Assembly (NCBI RefSeq): GCF_003268275.1
Contig: NZ_QLYR01000011.1
Coordinates: forward strand, 33,249 to 97,248
Origin: Hydrogeniiclostridium mannosilyticum
GTDB taxonomy: Bacteria > Bacillota > Clostridia > Oscillospirales > Acutalibacteraceae
Length of the DNA stretch: 64,000 nt
Direction of reading: 5' to 3'
Shown here: piece by piece, positions 25,021-33,665 of the stretch
Position numbering within the stretch: the stretch's first letter is position 1
How the letters are laid out: the number at the start of each line of letters is the position of its first letter
Notes under the pieces: generated by a model
Database searches by the model: none
The model's input: only the letters and a program-made list of their open reading frames with translations
Told to the model about the DNA's origin: nothing
Made by a program: the position numbers and the translations under genes

Positions 25021-27102
25021 ATGGAGAGAGCAACACAGCATGCGGAGCACAGGGATATACCCGATATCGCCGCTTCTTTTCCCGAAGAGCGCATCCATCT
25101 TGAGCAGATTATAGAAAAGGCCGGCCTGGAGCTTGCAGAAGCAGAGCGCTCTGTTGAAAAAATGGACCAGGAATACCGCGAAACACAGAGCTACATGGTG
25201 GAGCACCGCAATGAAGGCGACGCCAAGGAAATTTTTCAGAGCGAGATGGCCCTGCGCCAGATTGATTCTCTGGGCGTCTCGGCGGTGGTCTACCGGGACA
25301 GAATGCGCAAGACAAAGGACAGTCCCTATTTTGCCCGCATCGATTTTCGTCCGGATGGCGGAGACAGCCCACGGGTTTATTACATCGGCCTCTATGCCTT
25401 TCACTTTGAGCAGCAGCTGCTGGTAGTAGATTGGCGCGCGCCGGTTGCAAGCATGTTTTATGATTATGAGCTGGGGCGTGCCAGGTACGATGCCCCGGAG
25501 GACCACGTAGAGGGGGAGCTTATTCTTAAGAGACAGTTTAAAATTAAAAACGGGCGCATGGAGTACGCCTTTGACAGCTCCCAAAATATTCAGGACGATA
25601 TTCTGCAGCTGGAGCTTGCCCACACTTCAGATGAAAAGATGAAATCTATTATCTCCACCATTCAAAGGGAGCAAAATCAAATTATCCGCAATGAGACGGC
25701 GCATACGATGATTATTCAGGGCGTGGCGGGTTCCGGTAAGACCAGCATTGCCCTTCACCGGGTAGCGTTTCTCTTATACCGGCGCCGTGACACCATCAAG
25801 GCGCAGAATGTGACCATTATCTCGCCGAACCGCGTGTTTGGTGATTATATCTCAAACGTTTTGCCGGAGCTGGGTGAGGAGCCCATCTTTGACGCCAGCC
25901 TGGAGGACCTGGCGTTGGTTCAGCTGGAGGAGGGGGTTGACTTTTCCTCCGACCGCAACCCGCTGGAAAATGCGGACAAGGCTTGGGAGGAGCGCGTGCG
26001 CTTCAAGTCTACCGTTGAGTTTGTACAGCTGATGGACGCGTATATCGCGAAGCTGCCGGAGATTGCCCTTGCGGTCCAGGATTATGTGTACGAATCGTTT
26101 ACAGTTCCTGCTGAGTGGATCCGGGCCAGGGTGGATATTTATAAGCGCTTTCCGCTGATTAAGCGTTTGGAGATTGTCGCCGACGACCTTTACAACCGGC
26201 TTGAACGTGACAATATTTGGGAGGAAAAGCTTCCGCACCGGACGCGGATTTTCATTTCCTTAAAAAAGATGCTCAGGCTGAAAAACACCCTGGCGGCTTA
26301 TAAGGATTTTTACCAGCGGATCGGCCGCTCCAAGCTGTATGTGCCGGTAAAGAAGGGGGTGCTGGAGTGGAACGACGTGTACCCCTATCTTTATTTGCAG
26401 GCGGCCTTTACCGGCTTGCAGGAAAGCCGCCTGATTAAGCATCTTGTCATTGATGAAATGCAGGATTACTGCCCCATTCAATACGCGGTGCTCAACCGGC
26501 TGTTTAAGTGCCCCAAAACCATCTTGGGGGATTTCGGGCAGTCCATTAATCCCAATTGCCCCTATACGCTGGAGGAGCTGCACCGGCTGTATGATGGGTC
26601 GGAGCTGGTCAGAATGGAAAAGAGCTACCGCTCTACATGTGAGATCATTCACTTTGCCAGCAGGATCATCGGCCAGGTGAATATTGAGGCGGTCGAGCGC
26701 CACGGGGATCCCCCCGCTGTCTTGGATTTTAGGGATGGCGAGGAGGAACTCAATTACCTGATTGCGGCGGTGGAATTGTTTCACCAAGGCGCCTACAACG
26801 CGATGGGTATTATTACAAGAACGAACCGTGAGGCAAAGGAGCTGTTTGAGCGGCTGGAGGAGCGCCAGGCGGAGGTAACGCTGGTAACGCCGGAAAGCGA
26901 GTCGTTCCATAACGGCGCTCTTGTTCTTTCGGTACAGATGTCAAAGGGCCTGGAGTTTGACGAGGTGCTAATTCCCGGTGCAAATGCGGAAGCCTACCGG
27001 GAAGGCTTTGACCGGAACCTGCTCTATGTAGCGTGTACGCGCGCGATGCACAAATTGACGGTTGCCTGCCCCGGGAGCCGTTCCCCTTTGCTCCCAGTAT
27101 AA
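25021..27102 (+). CDS. helD: HelD-type SF1 helicase (RNA polymerase-recycling)
   Basis: 693-residue UvrD-like ATPase. It has a long charged N-terminal region (residues 20-75) that in HelD forms the arm reaching into RNA polymerase. The 'VDWRAPVASMFYDYELG' block (about 139-155) is diagnostic of HelD. Walker A GVAGSGKTSIALHR starts near residue 235, Walker B LVIDEMQDYCPIQ near 474, and the C-terminal motif VLSVQMSKGLEFDEVLIPG near 635. Known members release stalled RNA polymerase from DNA using ATP. ATG 25021 follows AAGGAGG. Monocistronic, with its own terminator. Confidence 0.9.
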   Translation: MERATQHAEHRDIPDIAASFPEERIHLEQIIEKAGLELAEAERSVEKMDQEYRETQSYMVEHRNEGDAKEIFQSEMALRQIDSLGVSAVVYRDRMRKTKDSPYFARIDFRPDGGDSPRVYYIGLYAFHFEQQLLVVDWRAPVASMFYDYELGRARYDAPEDHVEGELILKRQFKIKNGRMEYAFDSSQNIQDDILQLELAHTSDEKMKSIISTIQREQNQIIRNETAHTMIIQGVAGSGKTSIALHRVAFLLYRRRDTIKAQNVTIISPNRVFGDYISNVLPELGEEPIFDASLEDLALVQLEEGVDFSSDRNPLENADKAWEERVRFKSTVEFVQLMDAYIAKLPEIALAVQDYVYESFTVPAEWIRARVDIYKRFPLIKRLEIVADDLYNRLERDNIWEEKLPHRTRIFISLKKMLRLKNTLAAYKDFYQRIGRSKLYVPVKKGVLEWNDVYPYLYLQAAFTGLQESRLIKHLVIDEMQDYCPIQYAVLNRLFKCPKTILGDFGQSINPNCPYTLEELHRLYDGSELVRMEKSYRSTCEIIHFASRIIGQVNIEAVERHGDPPAVLDFRDGEEELNYLIAAVELFHQGAYNAMGIITRTNREAKELFERLEERQAEVTLVTPESESFHNGALVLSVQMSKGLEFDEVLIPGANAEAYREGFDRNLLYVACTRAMHKLTVACPGSRSPLLPV

Positions 27103-27417
27103 AACGGACTATCCAATGAGATGTTCGCCGGACGGCACATTGCCTTCCGGCATTTTTATTTTCCGGGGGACGCGCGTTTTTTCGTTCTCCGTAATACATG
27201 GGACAAATACTTTTCGTCTGGTGGCTTCCCGGGTGAAAAAATATCGGTTTTTCACAGAAAATAGTCGACTTTTTCTTTTTTAAATGTTATGCTTAACTTA
27301 AATTGGTAAGTGTTAAGCCTTTGAAAGTCGGCGAACGAGAGCCAGCCTAGAGCGAGGCTTCCGGAAGCAGGTGGATTGGCGCTAATAAAAATATCTATCA
27401 ATGGAGGTGTGCGTTCT
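27103..27417. other. Intergenic region, helD to sugar-isomerase-like gene
   Basis: Contains the helD terminator, a possible promoter (TCGACT at 27265-27270, TATGCT at 27288-27293, 17-bp spacing), an imperfect inverted repeat CTTAACTTA/TAAGTGTTAAG at about 27292-27317 that could be an operator, and a small hairpin AGCCT/AGGCT in the leader. No gene. Confidence 0.5.
27127..27157 (+). terminator. Terminator of helD
   Basis: GCCGGA (27127-27132) pairs with TCCGGC (27146-27151) and the inner GGCA/TGCC extends the stem past one mismatch; ATTTTTA follows. Confidence 0.8.
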
Positions 27418-28164
27418 ATGAAGTACTCGGTTTGTTTGGATGCTGTTTATGCAGGAGGCGATGTGGCGGACAGTATGCGCCGTGTACATGAGGCCGGTTA
27501 CGGCGCTGTGGAGTTTTGGTCCTGGTGGGACAAGGACTGTGAGGCAGTCGCGCAGGCTGCTGAGCGGCTGGGCCTGCAAATCGCCGCCTTCTGCACAAAA
27601 TTTGTTCCTCTGACAGAGCCTCAGGCGCGGGCCCGGTATTTGGAAGGCCTGCGGGAAAGCATTCAGGTTGCCGGCCGGCTGCGCTGCAATACACTGATTA
27701 CCCAAACCGGGCCGGATACCGGCGCGCCGCGGGAAGAGCAGCGCCAATGCCTGCTTGACGGACTGCGCGCATGTGTGCCGCTGCTGGAGGAGAGCGGCGT
27801 GACCCTGGTAGTAGAGCCGCTGAATACGAAGCTCAACCACCCGGGGTATTTCCTGTCGGCCTCCAAGGAGGCGTTCGATCTGATTGATGAAGTGGGAGCG
27901 CAATCGGTGCGTGTGCTGTATGACATCTATCACCAGCAGATCACCGAGGGGGACATCCTGCGATCGCTGCTGCCTAATCTGGATAAAGCCGGCCATATTC
28001 ATGCCGCCGGAGCGCCGGGACGGCATGAGCTGACCCAGGGAGAGCTCAATTACCCCAATATCTTCAGGCAGTTGCGGGCGGCAGGCTATGAGGGGTATGT
28101 CGGCCTGGAATATTCACCCCAACAGGCGCCGGAGGAGGGGCTTCGCGCAGTGCTGAACTGGTAA
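27418..28164 (+). CDS. Hydroxypyruvate isomerase-like TIM-barrel protein
   Basis: 248-residue AP-endonuclease-2/xylose-isomerase-like TIM barrel. Metal-ligand positions are recognisable: VVEPLNTKLNHPGYF (Glu, about residue 141), VRVLYDIYHQQITEGD (Asp and His, about 172), AGHIHAAGAPGRHEL (His, about 199) and YVGLEYSPQ (Glu, near 228). This fits the hydroxypyruvate isomerase/OtnI subgroup, which interconverts hydroxypyruvate or 2-oxo-tetronates with aldehyde isomers. ATG 27418 follows GGAGGT by 9 nt; an upstream in-frame extension from 27376 lacks such a site. No pathway partners sit next to it, so the substrate is open. Confidence 0.85.
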   Translation: MKYSVCLDAVYAGGDVADSMRRVHEAGYGAVEFWSWWDKDCEAVAQAAERLGLQIAAFCTKFVPLTEPQARARYLEGLRESIQVAGRLRCNTLITQTGPDTGAPREEQRQCLLDGLRACVPLLEESGVTLVVEPLNTKLNHPGYFLSASKEAFDLIDEVGAQSVRVLYDIYHQQITEGDILRSLLPNLDKAGHIHAAGAPGRHELTQGELNYPNIFRQLRAAGYEGYVGLEYSPQQAPEEGLRAVLNW

Positions 28165-28170
28165 ACGGAA

Positions 28171-28200
28171 AACCGCGGCGCTACAGCTTAGGCCGCGGTT
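28171..28200 (+). terminator. Hairpin after the isomerase-like gene
   Basis: 9-bp stem AACCGCGGC/GCCGCGGTT (28171-28179 with 28192-28200), 7 bp after the stop codon; no T-run, so weak evidence for termination. Confidence 0.45.
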
Positions 28201-28258
28201 GGGGGCTGGCGCTTAGCGGCAATCCATATTTTATCTTGGCAGGAGGCGTGAGGAGGAT

Positions 28259-28876
28259 ATGAAAAATCTGACGGAGATTCCAGACGGCTACCGGACGATA
28301 TGGAGCTTGGACCTGAAAAGCGATCAAAAAAAGGCGCTGTGGTTGAATCTAACAGCGCTGATAGTGATCGTGGGGATGGCGGTTGCGGCGGCGTTTGCTG
28401 TTCCGCTGAATTTTTTACTGGATTTATCCCGCTTTTTTCATGCGGGCGGAGTCAGCGGTATACTGGCGGTGCTCTGGGAGGCCTTGGGAAAGCTGGCTGC
28501 CATTGTCATCGGCACAGTTGCCTGTCCGCTGCTTCAGGCGCTGCTGAACGGCCTGCTGGGCAGATGGCTCAGCGGTGTGAAGCCCACTTACGGCTTTACA
28601 GGGCTGGTTCTGTACACCAGCAGCAACGCCTGCTTTACAAAGCGCGGTTATATTGCCCTTTTACTGCTGCCGGCGGCGATTTTGGGAGCGCTTCTCCTTC
28701 TGGTGAACCTATTGGTTCCGCTTTCCTGGTTTTGGGTGGTTTACCTGATTCAGGCCTGCAATCTCTCCAGCGCCGTGGCGAGCGTTTACACGGCCTGTAA
28801 GCTTTTCCGGCTGCCCGCAGACATCCTGGTGCAGGATGCGGGAGCGCGCATGACGGCCTATGTAAAAGCAGAATAA
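28259..28876 (+). CDS. DUF3267-like membrane protein lacking the zinc motif
   Basis: 205 residues with four hydrophobic segments (roughly 30-48, 75-95, 133-153, 156-175). The C-terminal pattern DILVQDAGARMTAYV and the overall layout match DUF3267 putative zincin-like membrane proteins. In those the second helix carries a HExxH-type motif; here the matching place reads LLQALLNGLLG with no His or Glu, so it is probably not a metalloprotease. ATG 28259 follows GGAGGCGTGAGGAGG. Function unknown. Confidence 0.55.
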   Translation: MKNLTEIPDGYRTIWSLDLKSDQKKALWLNLTALIVIVGMAVAAAFAVPLNFLLDLSRFFHAGGVSGILAVLWEALGKLAAIVIGTVACPLLQALLNGLLGRWLSGVKPTYGFTGLVLYTSSNACFTKRGYIALLLLPAAILGALLLLVNLLVPLSWFWVVYLIQACNLSSAVASVYTACKLFRLPADILVQDAGARMTAYVKAE

Positions 28877-28955
28877 AACCAATGATTGTTATGCTGGCTG
28901 AAATTGACTGAAGCAGCCGGTGAATAAGCAGAAGTTAAGAAAGGGAGATTGTGTG

Positions 28956-29762
28956 ATGGCAGAGATGATTGCAAGGCGGCAGTTCGACCCCTTGTACATT
29001 TGGCTGGACCTGGGGTTTCTGTTGTTTTTTGCATGCCTGTTGCTGCTGCGCAAAAAGTATATGACGGTTTTGACCGGCTTGCTTGCCGGCCTGCTGTATA
29101 TGGTAGTGGATTTCGGTATTTTCCACCTGGTTTGCGGCGCCCGGGAAATTTCCGGCGGCTACAGCCTTTTCTGGGTGCTGCTTTGGATGTCGATGAGCTA
29201 CGGCTTTACCAATTTTGCCTGGATCTGGCTCTGGATCTCGAAGGATCACCGGCTTCTGGAATGGTCAATGCTGATATTGACATGGTGGTTCTGCTGCCCG
29301 TTGATTACCCGGACCTTCGGCGGTGGCCTTGAACCGATCACCATTCAGCGGACAACAGGCTCCTATCATGGCTATATGGCGCTTATCCTTTTGGTAGGAT
29401 ACCTGGGGTTGATTGTCTGGAACCTGTGGCAGAAGGAGCAAGAGACCAGGGCGCCGATCCTATGGCTGTTGGCAATCGGCATCCTGGTGCAGCTCGGCTG
29501 GGAGGCGATGCTCCTGGTGGGCGGTGTCCGCAGCGCCGGATTCAGCAGCCTGGCGGATAAGCTCTCGCCGCTGCTGGTAAATTCCCTGTTGGAGACGAAC
29601 TTGGGTATGCCCTATATCTATGTCATTTTTATTCTGTACTCCAGCCGCCGTACGGAAGGGCTGCGCCGCCGCTCAGACAGGTTGACATGTTTAGCGCGTA
29701 TCCGGGAGCTAAACGGGCGGCGGGTACGGGATGTACCGTCTGACGGCGGTTATTTTGCCTGA
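28956..29762 (+). CDS. Multi-pass membrane protein, unassigned
   Basis: 268 residues with about seven membrane segments and many Trp residues (FWVLLWMSMSYGFTNFAWIWLWIS, about 74-97). No family is recognised with confidence. It has a cytosolic basic tail, RRTEGLRRRSDRLTCLARIRE. ATG 28956 follows AAGGGAG by 8 nt; GTG 28920 upstream in frame is less likely. It lies 79 bp after the DUF3267-like gene and may be co-transcribed with it. Confidence 0.6.
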   Translation: MAEMIARRQFDPLYIWLDLGFLLFFACLLLLRKKYMTVLTGLLAGLLYMVVDFGIFHLVCGAREISGGYSLFWVLLWMSMSYGFTNFAWIWLWISKDHRLLEWSMLILTWWFCCPLITRTFGGGLEPITIQRTTGSYHGYMALILLVGYLGLIVWNLWQKEQETRAPILWLLAIGILVQLGWEAMLLVGGVRSAGFSSLADKLSPLLVNSLLETNLGMPYIYVIFILYSSRRTEGLRRRSDRLTCLARIRELNGRRVRDVPSDGGYFA

Positions 29763-29778
29763 GCGGGATAATAAGCAA

Positions 29779-29808
29779 AAGGGCGTTTTTCCCTGCCCTT
29801 CTGTTTTA
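29779..29808 (+). terminator. Weak terminator after the membrane protein gene
   Basis: AAGGGC (29779-29784) pairs with GCCCTT (29795-29800), followed by CTGTTTTA. Confidence 0.5.
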
Positions 29809-29918
29809 CCCTCATCCGATGGCTCCGAAGGCAGCGGATGAAACGGCGCCGCGCTAAAATGGATAATAGCAGCGTGAAGCACGGCGCCCCGTTTTGCCGG
29901 GAACCGATCGAGCCAGGT

Positions 29919-30371
29919 TCAATGGCTGCTATAAAATACATAAGCTGTTATTTTCAAAAACAGCGTGACCGCCAGAATGACGATGGACACATAAAAGGCT
30001 GTCATATTATACAGTGCGGTGGTAACCGTGGCAAAGAGCAAAAAGAGAAGAAGAATATCCAGCACCGCACCCCCGCTCTTGTCGTGCAGGTACTGCTTTC
30101 TTTCCTCCAGCTCGGTTTGCATTTGTTCTTTTAACAAGGCTTTATTTTTAAGCAGCTTCTTATAGCGGAGGATTCTGCGGAGAATGAAAAGAATGCCGCC
30201 GAAGAAGATCACCTTGCTGGTGATACCGGCAAAATTGGTCATCACCCTGGAGTCTCCGCCGGTCTCGCCAACAATGACCATGTAAATCAGCATAACAGCT
30301 AAAATTCCCCAGGACGTACGAACGCGCCATTTAATTTTATCCGTGTAGCTGAGCGAATCAGATTTCCTCAT
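29919..30371 (-). CDS. Small membrane protein paired with an XRE regulator
   Basis: 150 residues with four hydrophobic segments in two pairs (about 22-38 and 50-65, then 103-120 and 124-142) separated by a charged stretch rich in Lys, Glu and Gln (about 68-98) that could form a coiled coil. No family named. Its start overlaps the end of the upstream regulator gene by 14 nt, so translation is coupled. XRE/membrane-protein pairs of this size are frequent in Firmicutes, with the membrane partner of unknown role. Confidence 0.65.
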   Translation of the reverse strand: MRKSDSLSYTDKIKWRVRTSWGILAVMLIYMVIVGETGGDSRVMTNFAGITSKVIFFGGILFILRRILRYKKLLKNKALLKEQMQTELEERKQYLHDKSGGAVLDILLLFLLFATVTTALYNMTAFYVSIVILAVTLFLKITAYVFYSSH

Positions 30372-30588
30372 ACCGCAGATCCTCCAATTCTTTATTTTCT
30401 TTTAAGCAGCAAAGCTCTTCGACGGTTACTCCAAACACAACAGCCATGCGGTAAGCCAGCATAAGGGACGGACTGTACTGGCCCTTTTCAATTGAAATGA
30501 CAGTCCGTGCAGAAACATGGACAAGCGCAGCCAGCTCCTGCTGTGTCATTTTTAATTGGGTACGAAGTTCTTTTACTCTGTTTTTCAT
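30358..30588 (-). CDS. XRE-family transcriptional regulator
   Basis: 76 residues that are nearly all one Cro/CI-type helix-turn-helix: LRTQLKMTQQELAALVHVSARTVISIEKGQYSPSLMLAYRMA, the recognition helix being VSARTVISIEKG. It is of the short YgzD/Xre type. The start is ATG 30588 (MKNRVKELR, the usual family start); the open frame continues upstream to 30717 across the promoter and operators, so longer starts are rejected. Two copies of one palindrome flank its promoter, which indicates autoregulation. Confidence 0.88.
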   Translation of the reverse strand: MKNRVKELRTQLKMTQQELAALVHVSARTVISIEKGQYSPSLMLAYRMAVVFGVTVEELCCLKENKELEDLRYEEI

Positions 30589-30633
30589 CTTGCAGTGCCC
30601 CGTCTTTAAAAGTAAATTGTTCACAGCATAATA

Positions 30634-30647
30634 TGAAGTTAACTTCA
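30634..30647. promoter_or_regulatory. XRE operator O1
   Basis: TGAAGTTAACTTCA, a perfect palindrome inside a 22-bp palindrome at 30630-30651. It overlaps the -10 box of the regulator promoter, so binding would block transcription. Confidence 0.75.
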
Positions 30648-30675
30648 TATTACGCTGATTCAACAAATTTGTCAA
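30647..30675 (-). promoter_or_regulatory. Promoter of the XRE/membrane protein operon
   Basis: Minus strand: TTGACA (30675-30670) and TAATAT (30652-30647) at 17-bp spacing. Bracketed by operators O1 and O2. Confidence 0.85.
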
Positions 30676-30683
30676 GCAAAAGC

Positions 30684-30697
30684 TGAAGTCTACTTCA
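30684..30697. promoter_or_regulatory. XRE operator O2
   Basis: TGAAGTCTACTTCA, within the 20-bp inverted repeat 30681-30700. It shares TGAAGTNNACTTCA with O1, 50 bp away centre to centre (about five helical turns), and lies just upstream of the -35 box. Confidence 0.75.
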
Positions 30698-30762
30698 GCT
30701 TTTTGTACGGACAACAACAGGATTCATGAGCGGGTTTGTCAGGATTTTATATGCGCGAAAAC

Positions 30763-30790
30763 TTGACAAATGTGGTATGATAAAGATAAG
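30763..30790 (+). promoter_or_regulatory. Probable promoter of the sulfite/nitrite reductase gene
   Basis: Consensus TTGACA at 30763-30768 with a weaker GATAAG at 30785-30790 (16-bp spacing). An odd palindrome ACAAAAAATTTTTGT just downstream (about 30794-30808) may be an operator. Confidence 0.5.
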
Positions 30791-30894
30791 TACACAAAAA
30801 ATTTTTGTATCTTACCGCGTGAATACAGGCGGCAAGGATGTTGAACCGTGCAAAATAAAGCGGCCGAGAGGATGTTTAAAGGAGGAAACGCCCA

Positions 30895-32433
30895 ATGCGG
30901 GAACAATGGATGGACCGGTTTACGGCAAGAATCAGCGATTTTGAAGAAAAATTGGAGGCATTTAATAAAGGTGAAATTGACCGGAAGGCCTATAAGGGGG
31001 TTTCGGGCGGCTTTGGCAGCTATGCACAGCGGGACCCGGCTAAGAACATGCTGCGGCTCCGGCTTCCGGGCGGCCGGATGACGAAGGAGCGCCTTGGCTT
31101 TATTGCCGGGACGGTGGAACAATATGGCATCGATCTCCTGAAGCTGACGACTTGTGAGACGGTACAGCTCCATAATTTGGCGCCGGAGCAGGTCGCAAAA
31201 ATTATGGAAGCCGCTGCTGAGGCGGGCATCTACACCCTGGGGGGCGGCGGCGATAATCCGCGCAATGTGATGTGCAGCCCGCTTTCAGGCGTACAGCAGG
31301 GTGAAGCATTCGACGTGATGCCATATGCGGAGGCTGCCACTGGCTATCTGCTTTCGATTGCGGATAGCATCCATATGCCTAGAAAGCTGAAGGTTGCGTT
31401 TTCAAACGGGGCGGAGGATTCGGTTCACGCGGCATTTCGCGACATGGGCTTTCTTGCCAATCCGGACGGGACGTTTGATCTTTATATCGCCGGCGGCCTG
31501 GGCGCTAACCACAAAATGGGAATTTTGGCGCAACAGGCCGTACCGGCGGAAAAAATCCTATATTATATCAAGGCCATGGTCTTAACCTTCTGCGCGCATG
31601 GCAATTATGAGAATAGGGCCCGGGCCCGCACGCGTTATATGCAGGAGACGCTGGGTGAAGAAAAGCTTCGCAGGATATTCCTGGAATATGTGAGCCAGGT
31701 TCAGCGCGATGAAAAGCTGGATCTGCATGTGGAGGCCGTGGATGTCCAGAAAAGTGGAGAGGGCATGCTTGAGGATGCGCGGGTGACAGCTCAGAAGCAG
31801 CACGGCTTGTATGCGGTTCGCTATCAGCCTGTCGGCGGCTGTCTGCCGCCGGAAAGGCTGTCGGCGCTTTACCGGCTTATAAAGGATTTTCCTGCGGTAG
31901 AGTGCAGGGTGGCGCCGGACGAGGGGCTTTATATCATTCATTTGACAGCGGACGAGGCCCGGAAGGTACTGGAATTAACCAAGGATGGAGCTCAAAACGA
32001 ATTTGAAAAAAGTGTTGCCTGCATTGGCGCAAGCATCTGCCAACAGGGGGTTCGGAACAGCCAGGCAACGCTGGCGGCGGTGGTGGAAAAAGTGCGCGAG
32101 CGTCATTTTCGGGACGGCGTCCTGCCGCGCATCCGGATTTCAGGGTGTCCGTCCAGCTGCGGCGCGCATCAGGCGGCGGCGCTGGGCTTTCAGGGCTGTG
32201 TAAAAACCGTTGACAAAAAACCGCTGCCCGCCTATCGGCTATTTATCAACGGTACGGATAAGCTCGGAGCTGCCAGCTTCGGCGAGCCGGCCGGTGTTAT
32301 GCTGGAGTCGGATATTCCCGCTTTTCTATTGGAGCTTGGCGAGCTGATAGAGTTTTCTCACTCGACCTGGGCCGAGTGGGCGCCGCAAAACAGTGAGAAG
32401 CTTCAGGCGCTTGCCGCCCGCTATTGCGCGTAA
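30895..32433 (+). CDS. Siroheme/4Fe-4S sulfite or nitrite reductase
   Basis: 512 residues with the duplicated ferredoxin-like/heme-binding halves of the NirA/CysI superfamily. The cluster and siroheme ligands are Cys376 and Cys382 (CIGASIC) and Cys418 and Cys422 (CPSSC), the C-x5-C...C-x3-C pattern. Siroheme contacts are seen in the N-terminal half (LKLTTCETVQLHNL and GDNPRNVMCSPLSG, about 80-125). It catalyses six-electron reduction of sulfite or nitrite in the cytosol, most likely with ferredoxin; which anion cannot be decided. No cys or nir partners adjoin it. ATG 30895 follows AAAGGAGGA. Confidence 0.88.
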   Translation: MREQWMDRFTARISDFEEKLEAFNKGEIDRKAYKGVSGGFGSYAQRDPAKNMLRLRLPGGRMTKERLGFIAGTVEQYGIDLLKLTTCETVQLHNLAPEQVAKIMEAAAEAGIYTLGGGGDNPRNVMCSPLSGVQQGEAFDVMPYAEAATGYLLSIADSIHMPRKLKVAFSNGAEDSVHAAFRDMGFLANPDGTFDLYIAGGLGANHKMGILAQQAVPAEKILYYIKAMVLTFCAHGNYENRARARTRYMQETLGEEKLRRIFLEYVSQVQRDEKLDLHVEAVDVQKSGEGMLEDARVTAQKQHGLYAVRYQPVGGCLPPERLSALYRLIKDFPAVECRVAPDEGLYIIHLTADEARKVLELTKDGAQNEFEKSVACIGASICQQGVRNSQATLAAVVEKVRERHFRDGVLPRIRISGCPSSCGAHQAAALGFQGCVKTVDKKPLPAYRLFINGTDKLGAASFGEPAGVMLESDIPAFLLELGELIEFSHSTWAEWAPQNSEKLQALAARYCA

Positions 32434-32469
32434 AGCGGGGGACGGCCTTGCGATAATATAAAGTAAAAC

Positions 32470-32517
32470 AACCCCCGCTCTCATCCGGCTGGCCCGAATG
32501 AAAGCGGGGGTTATGTT
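32470..32517. terminator. Bidirectional terminator
   Basis: Stem AACCCCCGCT/AGCGGGGGTT (32470-32479 with 32503-32512) with further inner pairing. It sits between the reductase gene and the converging lipoprotein gene; T-rich sequence lies on both outgoing sides. Confidence 0.85.
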
Positions 32518-32525
32518 GTGTTCCC

Positions 32526-33074
32526 TTATCTTCTAAAGGTATGGGAAGAGTTTTCCTGTACCAAAAGGAGAGAGCCGTCTCCCTGGTCTGTTAAATAAAA
32601 AGTGGAAGCAGCGTCCTGAATGACAATTTCACCGCCACTCACAGTCCATATACCTGCGCCACCGATACCGGATCCATTCCGGACCTCACAGCTGCCGTCC
32701 TCATTTAAAACAATGGTAAGGGCGGCCTGTTTGGTTAGTTCTTCGCCGGCAATCTCCTCAAACTCCTCAATGGTAAAGGTCTGGCCGTTTGCTGCAACCT
32801 CAACGGTTTTCCAGGTCCCCGTATATTGGGCCTGGGCATCGGCCTGGGAGGCAGGCGGGATGTCCCAATCAGGTTGTGCGGATTCAGTTTTTCCGGCCCC
32901 TTGGGAAGCTTCATCTTCAAAGGCCGTACCGGGCGCCGACGAAGGCGCCGACGAGGGCGCCGGCTGCTCGCCTTTAAGCATATCCTTCATCAGGCCTGGG
33001 AGCGTGCTGCTGCACCCAACCATATTGATGGTAAAGATAAAAACCGCTAATAGTAAGAGGATTTTTTTCTTCAT
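32526..33074 (-). CDS. Lipoprotein with lipocalin-like domain (paralogue 1)
   Basis: 182 residues. Signal peptide MKKKILLLLAVFIFTINMVGC ends in the lipobox NMVGC, so Cys21 is expected to be acylated and the protein anchored outside the membrane. Then comes a low-complexity linker with repeated APSS units (about 38-50) and a C-terminal beta domain starting YTGTWKTVEVAANGQTFTIEEFEE and including LNEDGSCEVRN. The domain is shared with the next gene. ATG 33074 follows GAGGTG by 8 nt. No function known; such domains are common on Firmicute surface lipoproteins. Confidence 0.75.
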   Translation of the reverse strand: MKKKILLLLAVFIFTINMVGCSSTLPGLMKDMLKGEQPAPSSAPSSAPGTAFEDEASQGAGKTESAQPDWDIPPASQADAQAQYTGTWKTVEVAANGQTFTIEEFEEIAGEELTKQAALTIVLNEDGSCEVRNGSGIGGAGIWTVSGGEIVIQDAASTFYLTDQGDGSLLLVQENSSHTFRR

Positions 33075-33151
33075 CTTCTTGTACACCTCAGATACCAGCC
33101 CAACCGTTCCAAAGCTGCCGCCAGCTTCTGATAAGGGGAAGGATTAAGCTT

Positions 33152-33538
33152 TTACTGTTTCTTGAATTTGAAGGTCGTGCCGCTTTGCTCCATAACGAGC
33201 AGCCCATCCTCTTCGGTCAGCTCAATGGTGGAAGCAGAATCCTTAATGGTAATTTTGCCTTCGCCCTCGGTCCACTTGCCGGTGCCGCTGGTACCGGCAG
33301 CATTTTTAACCTCGCAGCTGCCGTTGCCGTTGAGTACAATGGTCAGGTCAGCCTGGTTGGTAAGAGAGTCGCCAGCGAGCTCATTGAACTCCTCAATGGT
33401 AAAGGTCTGGCCAGCGGCGGAAACCTCTGAGGTTTTCCAGGTACCGACGTACTTGGAGTCGGAATTGCCGCCTGAGCAGCCAACCATTACAACAATGACC
33501 ATCAAGGTCGCCAAAAGGGACGCCATTACTTTTTTCAT
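33152..33538 (-). CDS. Lipoprotein with lipocalin-like domain (paralogue 2)
   Basis: 128 residues: signal peptide with lipobox VMVGC, then directly the domain YVGTWKTSEVSAAGQTFTIEEF...LTIVLNGNGSCEVKN, sharing most positions with the neighbouring lipoprotein but lacking its long linker. It is therefore the product of a tandem duplication. The start is ATG 33538, about 10 nt after GAGGAG. It precedes the paralogue by 77 bp on the same strand, so the two may be co-transcribed. Confidence 0.75.
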   Translation of the reverse strand: MKKVMASLLATLMVIVVMVGCSGGNSDSKYVGTWKTSEVSAAGQTFTIEEFNELAGDSLTNQADLTIVLNGNGSCEVKNAAGTSGTGKWTEGEGKITIKDSASTIELTEEDGLLVMEQSGTTFKFKKQ

Positions 33539-33665
33539 TTCTCTAATTCTCCTCAATCAATATTTACCGCTCAACCCATCCGGTCTATTTGGTCTCAGAT
33601 GGAATAATCCGGTTTTCTAATTATAGTATATTTCCAATGTTCTTGCAAGGGAAAAATCGTCGTAT

